From an uncultured Ruminococcus sp. (GTDB taxonomy: Bacteria; Bacillota; Clostridia; Oscillospirales; Ruminococcaceae): 21,027 bases of DNA. The position numbers and the translations under genes are program-made. This document shows, piece by piece, positions 1 to 6,207 of this stretch (positions are counted from its first letter, which is position 1; every line of letters begins with the position of its first letter). The stretch covers positions 1-21,027 of the forward strand of contig CAADWP010000130.1 of the NCBI GenBank assembly GCA_900752785.1, read 5' to 3'. The notes under the pieces were generated by a model that saw only the letters and a program-made list of their open reading frames with translations, searched no databases and was not told the DNA's origin.

Positions 1-50
1 CCGATCCTCCACCCTCAGGCTCGTCTTAACTCCCGTTCGACAGCTTTATT

Positions 51-79
51 ATTATATCACCCTTTTTTTGTTTTGTCAA
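51..79 (-). promoter_or_regulatory. Consensus sigma-A promoter reading off the left edge
   Basis: On the minus strand TTGACA (79 to 74), a 17-nt spacer and TATAAT (56 to 51) match the sigma-A consensus exactly. The start point would lie near 44, so the transcript leaves the window leftwards. The first 44 bases contain no start codon I can assign, and I do not recognise an RNA family in them. They are the beginning of a leader or RNA gene that continues outside. Confidence 0.8.
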
Positions 80-187
80 GTAAAATAATAAATATAATTT
101 GGCTGTTTTTTTTGGTAATAATATACACTTAATGCAATTATGCTCAAGAGTAACTGCTATACTTTCGGGCATTTTATTAGAAAAGAC

Positions 188-796
188 TTATTCCTTTGCT
201 ACAGCCAGACATAGAACAGTATATGTTATTATTCCGAAAGGCTGCAAAAATATAAATAAAGCTCTGAAAATCCACGGGGTTATTTCCAGTCTCTCACCAA
301 TTGCGGAGCAAACTCCGCCAATCAGCTTACCTTTAGAACTTCTCTTAAAATTTTTAAAGCTCTTTATTTTTTCTGAATTTTTTTCGAGATCAGGGTCATA
401 TGTTGCCTCCTTGCCGTCGATTTTTTCTATAAAGCCGTCCATATACTCTACATCTACTTGTGTAACCTCAACAGTCGCATACTTTTGAACACGCCACAAA
501 CGCTCAAATGTGTATGTATGTAAAGCGGTGTTTAATAGTTTACTTCCGATATTATCTGATTTTTTAGGTGAAATTGGTCCCGTAATCTTTACAGTTTGTT
601 TCCCCATGCTATCTCCAACCAGATTTTTACAAGACAATTCAACCCAAACATACTTAATAACTCTTGTTTCATCTGTATTCTCGATCACAAACTCCACGCC
701 TAAGTTACCGAATCTATCAGCCATACTCATCCACTTTTCCTTGCCGTTTACGTATTCGGTATGTCCCGGTCTTAAACATTTTATCTTAACGCTCAT
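188..796 (-). CDS. PspC-domain membrane protein with N-terminal Ig-like domain
   Basis: 202 aa. Residues about 155-202 form a PspC domain: a KGKLIGGVCSAIGE motif followed by a hydrophobic stretch from about 175 that should span or dock on the membrane. Residues about 27-125 are beta-rich (YVWVELSCKNLVGD, then ITGPISP and VEYMDG) and resemble an Ig-like domain common in Firmicute envelope proteins. PspC domains are known from envelope-stress systems, but the role here is unknown. The start at 796 has AGGAG seven nt upstream. The gene is divergent from an XRE regulator and its promoter overlaps that regulator's likely operators, so repression by the neighbour is inferred. The PspC assignment is fairly sure, the N-terminal one less so. 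Confidence 0.8.
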   Translation of the reverse strand: MSVKIKCLRPGHTEYVNGKEKWMSMADRFGNLGVEFVIENTDETRVIKYVWVELSCKNLVGDSMGKQTVKITGPISPKKSDNIGSKLLNTALHTYTFERLWRVQKYATVEVTQVDVEYMDGFIEKIDGKEATYDPDLEKNSEKIKSFKNFKRSSKGKLIGGVCSAIGERLEITPWIFRALFIFLQPFGIITYTVLCLAVAKE

Positions 797-855
797 ATAT
801 ATTCTCCTCTTTTAGTATTTAGTACAATATTCATGTACTTTCGTTAACTTAAATA

Positions 856-884
856 ATTATACCACGGTATTTACCTAATGTCAA
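856..884 (-). promoter_or_regulatory. Sigma-A promoter of the PspC gene
   Basis: On the minus strand TTGACA (884 to 879), a 17-nt spacer and TATAAT (861 to 856) are a perfect consensus. The start point is near 849, about 53 nt before the ATG at 796. An unregulated promoter this strong would be costly, which fits the repressor sites lying on top of it. Confidence 0.85.
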
Positions 885-905
885 GTATTGAGATACAATA
901 GTATC
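859..905. promoter_or_regulatory. Paired operator-like palindromes ATAC-N4-GTAT
   Basis: ATACCACGGTAT (859-870) and ATACAATAGTAT (893-904, extended to GATAC/GTATC at 892-905) share ATAC-N4-GTAT with centres 34 bp apart. Between them GGTATTTACC (866-875) and GTATTGAGATAC (885-896) reuse the same half-sites in the opposite phase. The first site covers the -10 of the PspC promoter. The second lies 27-38 bp before the regulator ATG. A further inverted repeat GTACA-N7-TGTAC is at 822-838. They are likely binding sites of the adjacent XRE protein (inference). Confidence 0.6.
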
Positions 906-931
906 GTAAAAATTTACAAGGAGAAATTGTA

Positions 932-1222
932 ATGTTTGACGAAAGAATAAAAGAATTGCGTTTATCGCTCGGAAAAACTCAAATTGAATTTGCACGCAAG
1001 CTTTTTGTGAGCAAGCAATGTGTGTGCAACTGGGAAAACGGTAATGTTATGCCATCTGTTGATATGCTCGCAAAAATCGCCGATACATTTTCTGTAAGCA
1101 CGGATTATCTACTTGGAATAACCGAAAAGCTTACTTTAGATGTCACGGGGCTGACTGCCGAACAGGTGCTGCACATCCAGACTATTGTAAACGATCTAAA
1201 ATCAACAAATTCCAAAAAATAA
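932..1222 (+). CDS. XRE/Cro-type helix-turn-helix transcriptional regulator
   Basis: 96 aa. Residues 1-62 form a classical HTH_3 domain: RIKELRLSLGKTQIEFARKL, recognition helix around VSKQCVCNWENG, then the P..D.L.KIAD.FSVSTDYLLG signature. A short amphipathic C-terminal helix (GLTAEQVLHIQTIVNDL, about 73-89) probably dimerises the protein. There is no effector domain, so this is a simple cytosolic DNA-binding repressor of the SinR/Cro kind. AAGGAG (918-923) lies eight nt before the ATG. It is divergent from the PspC gene and shares a 135-bp intergenic region packed with matching palindromes. It probably controls itself and its neighbour. Confidence 0.9.
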   Translation: MFDERIKELRLSLGKTQIEFARKLFVSKQCVCNWENGNVMPSVDMLAKIADTFSVSTDYLLGITEKLTLDVTGLTAEQVLHIQTIVNDLKSTNSKK

Positions 1223-1243
1223 AAGGGAGCCTAAGCTCCCTTT
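1222..1243 (-). terminator. Convergent terminator hairpin
   Basis: AAAGGGAGC (1222-1230), loop CTAA and GCTCCCTTT (1235-1243) form a perfect 9-bp stem. On the minus strand it is followed by TTATTTTTT, a good rho-independent terminator for the gene ending at 1243, whose stop codon touches the stem. It can also stop the XRE transcript from the other side, though less efficiently because only three T follow there. Confidence 0.85.
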
Positions 1244-1620
1244 CAGAACATCCACATAAGCAGCCAGCGCACGGAAAAAGCAAGAGCAGCCGCTATCATA
1301 ACTCCTGCAATAACAATATTCTTCTTGACCTCAGTCTCATACTCGAAACGCTCAGGCTTCACGGGATCAACAAAAACAAGCTGCTTCTCGCCAATTTTAA
1401 AAGGCTGGTTAAATCCGGATCTGTCCTCTTTCTCATAAACAGCATCTCCAACGGTGAAACGCAAAGTATGAACATATGCGTTTCTTTTCTTTTCGCGGAC
1501 GGAAATGATCTCTGCCAATACAAGCTGTCCTTTATTTTTAAGCCGTATGAGCGAAAACATATAAGCAGCGCCGCAAACAGCAATTATTACGCCGATAATT
1601 CCCCATATCAGATCCTTCAT
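1243..1620 (-). CDS. DUF3592-like small membrane protein
   Basis: 125 aa with a transmembrane helix at about 4-25 and another at about 100-122. They flank a beta-rich domain (GQLVLAEIISVREKKRNAYV, then FTVGDAVYEKEDRSGF and KIGEKQLVFVDPVKPERF) with the layout of DUF3592 proteins: an OB-like domain between two helices, with substituted xxxGxxV-type strands. No enzymatic function is known. GGAGG (1627-1631) precedes the ATG. It follows argF with a terminator hairpin between, and there is no room for its own promoter, so it should be expressed by read-through of the arg transcript. A second gene of the same architecture lies at 11925-12401. Confidence 0.65.
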   Translation of the reverse strand: MKDLIWGIIGVIIAVCGAAYMFSLIRLKNKGQLVLAEIISVREKKRNAYVHTLRFTVGDAVYEKEDRSGFNQPFKIGEKQLVFVDPVKPERFEYETEVKKNIVIAGVMIAAALAFSVRWLLMWMF

Positions 1621-1638
1621 TATTTTCCTCCGTTATGC

Positions 1639-1688
1639 AAAAATCGGGCGAACCGTGACATATTGACAATATCCGAACCGTTCGCCCG
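1639..1688 (-). terminator. Terminator after argF
   Basis: CGGGCGAAC (1645-1653) pairs with GTTCGCCCG (1680-1688). Inside it a second stem, ATATTG-A-CAATAT, sits at 1660-1672. On the minus strand the structure ends in a TTTTT run (1643 to 1639). It lies only 19 nt upstream of the start codon of the next gene (ATG at 1620). Confidence 0.8.
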
Positions 1689-1696
1689 CGTCTTCA

Positions 1697-2608
1697 TTAT
1701 TTATCAGCCATTAATTTGACCATAACGGCCTTCTGTGCATGGAGACGGTTTTCAGCCTCCTCAAAAATTTCTTTGGAATGAGCCTCGAATACCTTTTCGG
1801 TGATCTCCTCCTCACGATGTGCAGGAAGACAGTGAAGAACGATAGCTCCGGAATCAGCCTCTGCCATAAGTTTATCGTTGATCTGATAACCGTCAAACGC
1901 TTTTTTGCGTTTCTCAGATTCACCCTCCTGACCCATTGAAGCCCAAACGTCGGTAATAAGAACGTCTGCGCCCTTTGCAGCATCAGCCGGCGAGCTGGTC
2001 ATGCTGAACTTATCGCCATACTGTGCGGCAAAATCGAGAATTTCCTTAGGCGGCTGATAGTCATCCGGACAAGCAATAGCAACAGACATTCCCACTTTAA
2101 GGCATCCTACGATAAGTGAATTTGCCATATTATTACCGTCGCCGATGAAGCACATTTTCAGTCCGTCAAAGCTGCCCTTGAACTCGCGTATCGTCATAAG
2201 ATCGGCAAGAACCTGACAAGGATGACAAAAATCCGTAAGACCGTTGATGATCGGGATGCTGCCGTGCTGAGCCAGATCTTCAACCTCTTGCTGATCGAAT
2301 GTACGGATCATAATACCGCTGAGATAACGTGAAAGCACTCTTGCGGTATCCTGAACAGGCTCACCCCTGCCTATCTGGAGATCGTTTGCTGAAAGGAACA
2401 GCGGATATCCACCGAGCTGGTACATACCCGTCTCAAAGGAAACTCTTGTACGCGTAGAGGCTTTCTGAAAAATCATTCCCAGAGTTTTTCCTTTCAGATG
2501 CGGATGAGGAATGCCATGCTTCAGCTCATATTTAAGCTGATCGGCAAGGTTAAGTATATCAATGATCTCGTCTGTGCTCAAGTCGAGCATTTTAAGTAAA
2601 TGTTTCAT
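1697..2608 (-). CDS. argF: Ornithine carbamoyltransferase
   Basis: 303 aa, the normal length. It transfers the carbamoyl group from carbamoyl phosphate to ornithine to give citrulline in the cytosol, the sixth step of arginine synthesis. The carbamoyl-phosphate motif STRTRVSFE is at 51-59 and HPCQ at 129-132. The ornithine-binding SMG loop DVWASMG is at 220-226, and HCLPAHR with the catalytic Cys260 is at 259-265. These separate it from aspartate carbamoyltransferase. The ATG at 2608 follows AAAGGAAAG. It is the last arg gene of the block, after a LURP-one-like gene and a 99-nt gap holding an attenuator-like structure. A catabolic arcB role is unlikely in this biosynthetic setting. Confidence 0.96.
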   Translation of the reverse strand: MKHLLKMLDLSTDEIIDILNLADQLKYELKHGIPHPHLKGKTLGMIFQKASTRTRVSFETGMYQLGGYPLFLSANDLQIGRGEPVQDTARVLSRYLSGIMIRTFDQQEVEDLAQHGSIPIINGLTDFCHPCQVLADLMTIREFKGSFDGLKMCFIGDGNNMANSLIVGCLKVGMSVAIACPDDYQPPKEILDFAAQYGDKFSMTSSPADAAKGADVLITDVWASMGQEGESEKRKKAFDGYQINDKLMAEADSGAIVLHCLPAHREEEITEKVFEAHSKEIFEEAENRLHAQKAVMVKLMADK

Positions 2609-2625
2609 ATCATATCTTTCCTTTC

Positions 2626-2681
2626 AAAAATTAAGACCGCACTGTCTTAACAGCCTGTCTTAAAATTTATGAAGACAGGCT
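2626..2681 (-). promoter_or_regulatory. Attenuator-like alternative hairpins before argF
   Basis: Reading the minus-strand RNA: segment 1 AGCCTGTCTT (2681 to 2672), segment 2 AAGACAGGCT (2661 to 2652), segment 3 TTAAGACAG (2650 to 2642), segment 4 GTCTTAA (2637 to 2631), then TTTTT (2630 to 2626). Segments 3 and 4 form a terminator with loop AGTGCG. Segments 2 and 3 repeat TTAAGACAG, so segment 1 can pair with 2 (10 bp, leaving the terminator free) or with 3 (7 bp, breaking it). This is the layout of transcription attenuation. The ligand or trigger is unknown. Confidence 0.6.
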
Positions 2682-2707
2682 TTTGATTTATGCTATTTTT
2701 AGTAATT

Positions 2708-3169
2708 TCACTTATTCATTTCGCCGAATACTCTGTCAATTGCAACAGCAAACAACGGAATATAATCGTCAAATGCTTTGTTTTCAATTTCTATATCATA
2801 ATGAGCGTCGCCGGCCATGGTTTGCTTGCTCTGAATCGTTCCGACCTTATTATCATTAAAAATTATATTGAAGTTTCTTCTTTCCTTGCTTGCAAGGGAA
2901 AATTTCATATCTTTTCCCTCAGCAGTAATCGTCGGATCAAGAAACAGCGACTTGCACTCCATTTTCAGGAAAACGCTGTCGTTAAGCAGAATATTAAAAG
3001 TAGGCTTACGATCATCCCCGTCCTGAACAAGGGTATACAGAATATAGTTACTTGTATCAAAAAGGTTATACCGTTGGGAAAATCCTTTCTTTTTAACGTT
3101 GTATATAACCCTATGGTTCTTATCCTCAACGCTGTATTTGTTTCCCTTGGGAATTACTAAAAGCTCCAT
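2708..3169 (-). CDS. LURP-one-related (YxjI/tubby-like) family protein
   Basis: 153 aa, soluble, all-beta in character, with no signal peptide or membrane segment. The pattern of short hairpins fits the LURP-one-related fold: YSVEDKNHRVIYNVKKK, RYNLFDTSNYILYTL, FNIIFNDNKVGTIQSKQTM and HYDIEIENK, ending in a hydrophobic helix LFAVAIDRVFGE. That family is related to tubby and phospholipid scramblase domains and its bacterial function is not established. The start is sure: GGAGG lies seven nt upstream and overlaps the last codons of argD, whose stop is two nt away. It is therefore translationally linked to argD. Family assignment is moderate; a role in arginine metabolism is not shown. Confidence 0.6.
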   Translation of the reverse strand: MELLVIPKGNKYSVEDKNHRVIYNVKKKGFSQRYNLFDTSNYILYTLVQDGDDRKPTFNILLNDSVFLKMECKSLFLDPTITAEGKDMKFSLASKERRNFNIIFNDNKVGTIQSKQTMAGDAHYDIEIENKAFDDYIPLFAVAIDRVFGEMNK

Positions 3170-3171
3170 AC

Positions 3172-4353
3172 TTATTCCTCCAGTATCTCCTGTAATATAT
3201 TCAACCCCTCCCTAAGCTCATCATAGGAAATAGTAAGCGGAGGCAAAAGCCGCACCTTTTCCTTTGCTGTGAGAAGCAGGAGACCGCGCTCCAACGCTGT
3301 TTTGACAACATCGGACGCTTTTTTAGATTTAAGCGCAATGCCTATCATAAGTCCCATACCGCTGACAGATTCAACTTCACTGCACTTATTTAATTCTGTT
3401 TTTATAAATTCAGCCTTTTGCTCTATTTCCGTTAAAAATCCGTCATCCCCGATGCGCTCCAGAACTGCGAGACCTCCGGCGCAGGCGATCGGATTTCCTC
3501 CAAAAGTCGAACCGTGTGTTCCGGGAGTAAGAACTTCGCTTGTTTTTTCATTAAAAAGACACGCTCCCATTGGAATGCCGCCTGCAATACCTTTGGCAAG
3601 CGTTGTAATATCCGATTTTCTGCCAAACCATTCCCCTGCAAGAAGCTTTCCGGTACGTCCGACGCCTGTCTGGATCTCGTCAGCAATAACAAGAATATCC
3701 TTATCCGAACACAATTCAAAAACTGCGTCTACAAAATCCTTATTCAGAACATTGACGCCGCCCTCTCCCTGAACATATTCAAGCATAATCGCACAAACCG
3801 TGTCGTCAAGCTTTGATTTAAGATCGGCGGTATTGTTGGCTTCAACATTAATAAATCCCTCGACAAAGGGGAAGAAATAGTTATGAAAGACCTCCTGACC
3901 CGTGGCAGAAAGCGTAGCTATTGTTCTTCCGTGAAAAGAATTTACAAGAGTTATAATATTATGACGACCTTTTCCATATTTATCGAAGCTGTATTTTCTT
4001 GCCGCCTTTATAGCGCATTCATTGGCTTCTGCGCCGCTGTTTCCAAAAAATACCGAAGCATATCCCGTCATTTCGCACAGCTTTTCGGCAAATTCCGCCT
4101 GAACCTCGGTATAATAGTAATTGGAATTATGCTGAAGCGTCCTAACCTGTTCGCAAACCGCGTCCGCCCATTTTTTATCGCAGTATCCGAGAGAATTCGT
4201 ACCGATACCGCTTCCAAAGTCAATATATTCCCTGCCCGACTCGTCAGTGCATCGCCTGCCCTGTCCTTTTTTCATTGCAATAGGATATCGTCCATAGGAC
4301 TGTACCACATGGCTGTTAAATTTTTTAATTGTTTTTTCATTGCTATTGTTCAT
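3172..4353 (-). CDS. argD: Acetylornithine aminotransferase
   Basis: 393 aa, full length, class III PLP aminotransferase. It converts N-acetylglutamate semialdehyde to N-acetylornithine with glutamate as amino donor. NSGAEAN at 105-111 (phosphate/PLP cup), SFHGRT at 139-144 (ring stacking), ADEIQTG at 224-230 with the pyridoxal-binding Asp, Schiff-base lysine K254 in LAKGIAGGIP, and GSTFGGNP at 281-288 are all visible. AGGAGG lies seven nt before the ATG. It has its own promoter about 110 nt upstream and heads the argD/LURP-one/argF unit, though read-through from argB is possible. Such enzymes often also serve lysine synthesis (DapC activity), which cannot be judged here. Confidence 0.95.
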   Translation of the reverse strand: MNNSNEKTIKKFNSHVVQSYGRYPIAMKKGQGRRCTDESGREYIDFGSGIGTNSLGYCDKKWADAVCEQVRTLQHNSNYYYTEVQAEFAEKLCEMTGYASVFFGNSGAEANECAIKAARKYSFDKYGKGRHNIITLVNSFHGRTIATLSATGQEVFHNYFFPFVEGFINVEANNTADLKSKLDDTVCAIMLEYVQGEGGVNVLNKDFVDAVFELCSDKDILVIADEIQTGVGRTGKLLAGEWFGRKSDITTLAKGIAGGIPMGACLFNEKTSEVLTPGTHGSTFGGNPIACAGGLAVLERIGDDGFLTEIEQKAEFIKTELNKCSEVESVSGMGLMIGIALKSKKASDVVKTALERGLLLLTAKEKVRLLPPLTISYDELREGLNILQEILEE

Positions 4354-4380
4354 TTATTTTCCTCCTAAGGACTCAAGGCA

Positions 4381-4450
4381 ACAGAAATATACGAAAGATA
4401 TAAGAACTTGTCTTCACAAGATATTGCGTACATCTGACAACTATTTCTGT
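4381..4450 (-). ncRNA. Structured 5' leader hairpin of argD
   Basis: ACAGAAATA (4381-4389) pairs with TATTTCTGT (4442-4450). Inside, TACG-AA-ATAT (4391-4402) faces ATATTGCGTA (4421-4430), and the tip is CTTGT-CTTC-ACAAG (4407-4420). The whole 70 nt fold into one long imperfect hairpin at the very 5' end of the argD transcript. There is no U-run, so it is not a simple terminator. Bases 4403-4434 match the end of the palindromic element at 19157-19319 in 25 of 32 positions. Confidence 0.55.
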
Positions 4451-4465
4451 ATTACTTACATATTA

Positions 4466-4506
4466 ATTATAACTCTGATTATTGTACAAAATCAATACAT
4501 AATCAG
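4466..4506 (-). promoter_or_regulatory. argD promoter with straddling inverted repeat
   Basis: On the minus strand TTGATT (4495 to 4490), an 18-nt spacer and TATAAT (4471 to 4466) make a good sigma-A promoter with the start near 4459. A perfect 8-bp inverted repeat, CTGATTAT (4475-4482) and ATAATCAG (4499-4506), brackets the -35 element. It is a candidate operator. It is not an obvious ARG box because the half-site TGATTAT lacks the spacing of TGAAT-N4-ATTCA. Confidence 0.6.
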
Positions 4507-4566
4507 TGCTTAAACGTAAATTTTTTATTTATTTGCAAACATTTTTAATCATGTTAAAAGCATATC

Positions 4567-5433
4567 TTATCGAAACTGAGTACCAATTCCTTCATTTGAC
4601 AAGATCTCGATAAGTATTGAATGAGGCACCCGACCGTCAATTATAACGGTTTTGTTCACACCGCGTCTTACCGCCTCGACGCAGCAATCGATCTTCGGTA
4701 TCATACCTCCGGAAATTATACCCTGCATTTTTAGGAACGGCACTTCGCTGACATTGACCTCGGAAATGAGAGTCGAAGGATCGTCCTTATCGCGGAGAAG
4801 CCCCGCAATATCGGTCATAAGTATGAGATTTTCAGCGCCAAGCTCCGCAGCGATCCTTGCGGCGGCAGTATCGGCGTTAACATTATATGTATTACCCTCC
4901 TCATCGGTTGCAACGGTAGCGATTATCGGAACGTTTCCGTTTGCAAGGGCATCAAGTATCGGCTTTGTATTGACCTTTGTGATCTCTCCGACAAAGCCAA
5001 GATCCTGACCGTCTCCAGAAGTCATTTTTTTCGCCGTGAGCATTCCGCCGTCGATTCCGCAAAGTCCGACAGCGCTGCCCTTATGCTGAGCAAGAAGCTG
5101 CACAAGCTCCTTGTTGACCTTTCCTGCAAGAACCATTTTTACAACGTCAACGGTAGCTTCATCCGTATAGCGCAGACCGTTTACAAAACGGCTCTCGATG
5201 CCCAGTCTTTTAAGCATATCGTTTATCTCAGGGCCTCCGCCGTGAACAAGAACGACCTTTACTCCGACAAGCGAAAGGAGCACGATATCGGTCATAACAG
5301 CGTCTTTAAGCTCCTTGTTTGTCATTGCGTTTCCGCCGTATTTAATAACGAGAATTTTATTATTGTATTTCTGGATATAAGGCAAAGCGTCAATAAGCAC
5401 CTGCGATTTATCCTGATTTGAGATCTTGACCAT
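4567..5433 (-). CDS. argB: Acetylglutamate kinase, arginine-sensitive type
   Basis: 288 aa from the ATG at 5433. An upstream in-frame GTG at 5442 is rejected because AGGAA directly abuts it but sits nine nt before the ATG. The enzyme phosphorylates N-acetylglutamate with ATP in the cytosol. KYGGNAM at 31-37 and HGGGPEI at 64-70 form the nucleotide/acetylglutamate site, YNVNADTAA is at 183-191 and SGGMIPKI at 241-248. The N-terminal helix ALPYIQKYNNK (about 16-26) and C-terminal EGIGTQF are features of the arginine-inhibited hexameric kinases, so this is probably the feedback point of the pathway, as expected where ArgJ recycles acetyl groups. The ribosome-binding site overlaps the stop of the upstream PH-domain gene. 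Confidence 0.95.
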   Translation of the reverse strand: MVKISNQDKSQVLIDALPYIQKYNNKILVIKYGGNAMTNKELKDAVMTDIVLLSLVGVKVVLVHGGGPEINDMLKRLGIESRFVNGLRYTDEATVDVVKMVLAGKVNKELVQLLAQHKGSAVGLCGIDGGMLTAKKMTSGDGQDLGFVGEITKVNTKPILDALANGNVPIIATVATDEEGNTYNVNADTAAARIAAELGAENLILMTDIAGLLRDKDDPSTLISEVNVSEVPFLKMQGIISGGMIPKIDCCVEAVRRGVNKTVIIDGRVPHSILIEILSNEGIGTQFR

Positions 5434-5445
5434 TATTAACACTTC

Positions 5446-6207
5446 CTAAAAATTTATGTTTCCGGCAATTGCAGCTTCCATTATCCTGCGCACCTTTGCC
5501 GGATCTTTTATGGCGAATATGCCATTATAAAAAATGACTTTCTGTTTGTTGGAATTCATTTGATCGCGGCACGTGAACCAAACGCTGCCAATATTTCTCG
5601 GACTGCTCCGATATGTGACCTTTTCGATCGAACCTATCGGTACAGAATAAATTTTTTCCCCATTCAGAACAATAAAACGCTTATTGGTAATAGCATAATT
5701 TCGTCTTTTTACATCTGTTTCCCTCAGGAGGTATATCGAATATAATATGATGCCAATGCCCACAATGGGAATAAATATAAAGATGAACAGCGCGAAAGCC
5801 ATGAATCCCGCTCCAAAGCATCCGATACAGCCTATCCCTCTTTCGGTAAGATTTGCATTCTTTTCAGCCTTTCCGCACCACATTATATGTTCGTGAGCCG
5901 CAAGATGAGGGGCAAACTTATTTTCAAGTTCGCTCAGTTCGTCGTAAGACTTCTGTTCGCTGTTGAAATTCTCATAAGTCTGACCATGGTCATGACCGCA
6001 TTCCGAACGGTACTCCTTTTCCTCGTATGTCTGACCATGGGTGTGATCGCATTCCGCGCGGTACTCCTCATTCTTATAAGTCTGACCGTGGTCATGTCCG
6101 CATTCCGCGCGGTATTCCTTTTCCTCGCGTATATAGTCATCGTCGTATTTCGCATTGTACTTTTCGTTGTATTCATCGTAATTTTCTTTTCTTCCAAATA
6201 TGCTCAT
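5446..6207 (-). CDS. PH-like-domain membrane protein with Cys/His tandem repeats
   Basis: 253 aa. Residues 1-27 are acidic and tyrosine-rich. Residues 28-78 are three tandem 17-aa repeats of the form EYR(A/S)ECxHxHGQTY. A hydrophobic stretch with two transmembrane helices runs from about 127 to 162 (IGCIGCFGAGF, then FIPIVGIGIILYSIYLL). Residues about 168-245 look like a bacterial PH domain (YAITNKRFIVLNGEKIYSVPIGSIEKV, then VIFYNGIFAIKDPAKVRRIM). Each repeat supplies one Cys and two His, suggesting metal binding (inference). The ATG overlaps the argJ stop as ATGA, so it is coupled to argJ, and argB follows 12 nt later. Function is unknown and I know of no arginine enzyme like it. Confidence 0.7.
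   Translation of the reverse strand: MSIFGRKENYDEYNEKYNAKYDDDYIREEKEYRAECGHDHGQTYKNEEYRAECDHTHGQTYEEKEYRSECGHDHGQTYENFNSEQKSYDELSELENKFAPHLAAHEHIMWCGKAEKNANLTERGIGCIGCFGAGFMAFALFIFIFIPIVGIGIILYSIYLLRETDVKRRNYAITNKRFIVLNGEKIYSVPIGSIEKVTYRSSPRNIGSVWFTCRDQMNSNKQKVIFYNGIFAIKDPAKVRRIMEAAIAGNINF
5974..6126 (-). repeat. Three tandem 51-bp coding repeats
   Basis: Repeat units 6126-6076, 6075-6025 and 6024-5974 each encode 17 residues. They differ by a few substitutions: CGHDH, CDHTH and CGHDH cores, with RAEC, RAEC and RSEC before them. Spacing is exactly 51 bp, so the frame is kept. It is an in-gene minisatellite, not a CRISPR array, since there are no unique spacers. Confidence 0.9.

Noticed and set aside
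141..174. Imperfect hairpin downstream of the PspC gene
   Set aside because: About 11 bp with G-T pairs and a mismatch, but no T-run on the strand where a terminator would be needed.
2690..3160. 156-aa plus-strand frame
   Set aside because: Overlaps the LURP-one-like gene, which has a strong ribosome-binding site and coupled position after argD.
5974..6126. Possible CRISPR-like array
   Set aside because: Units are adjacent 51-bp coding repeats in frame, without unique spacers.
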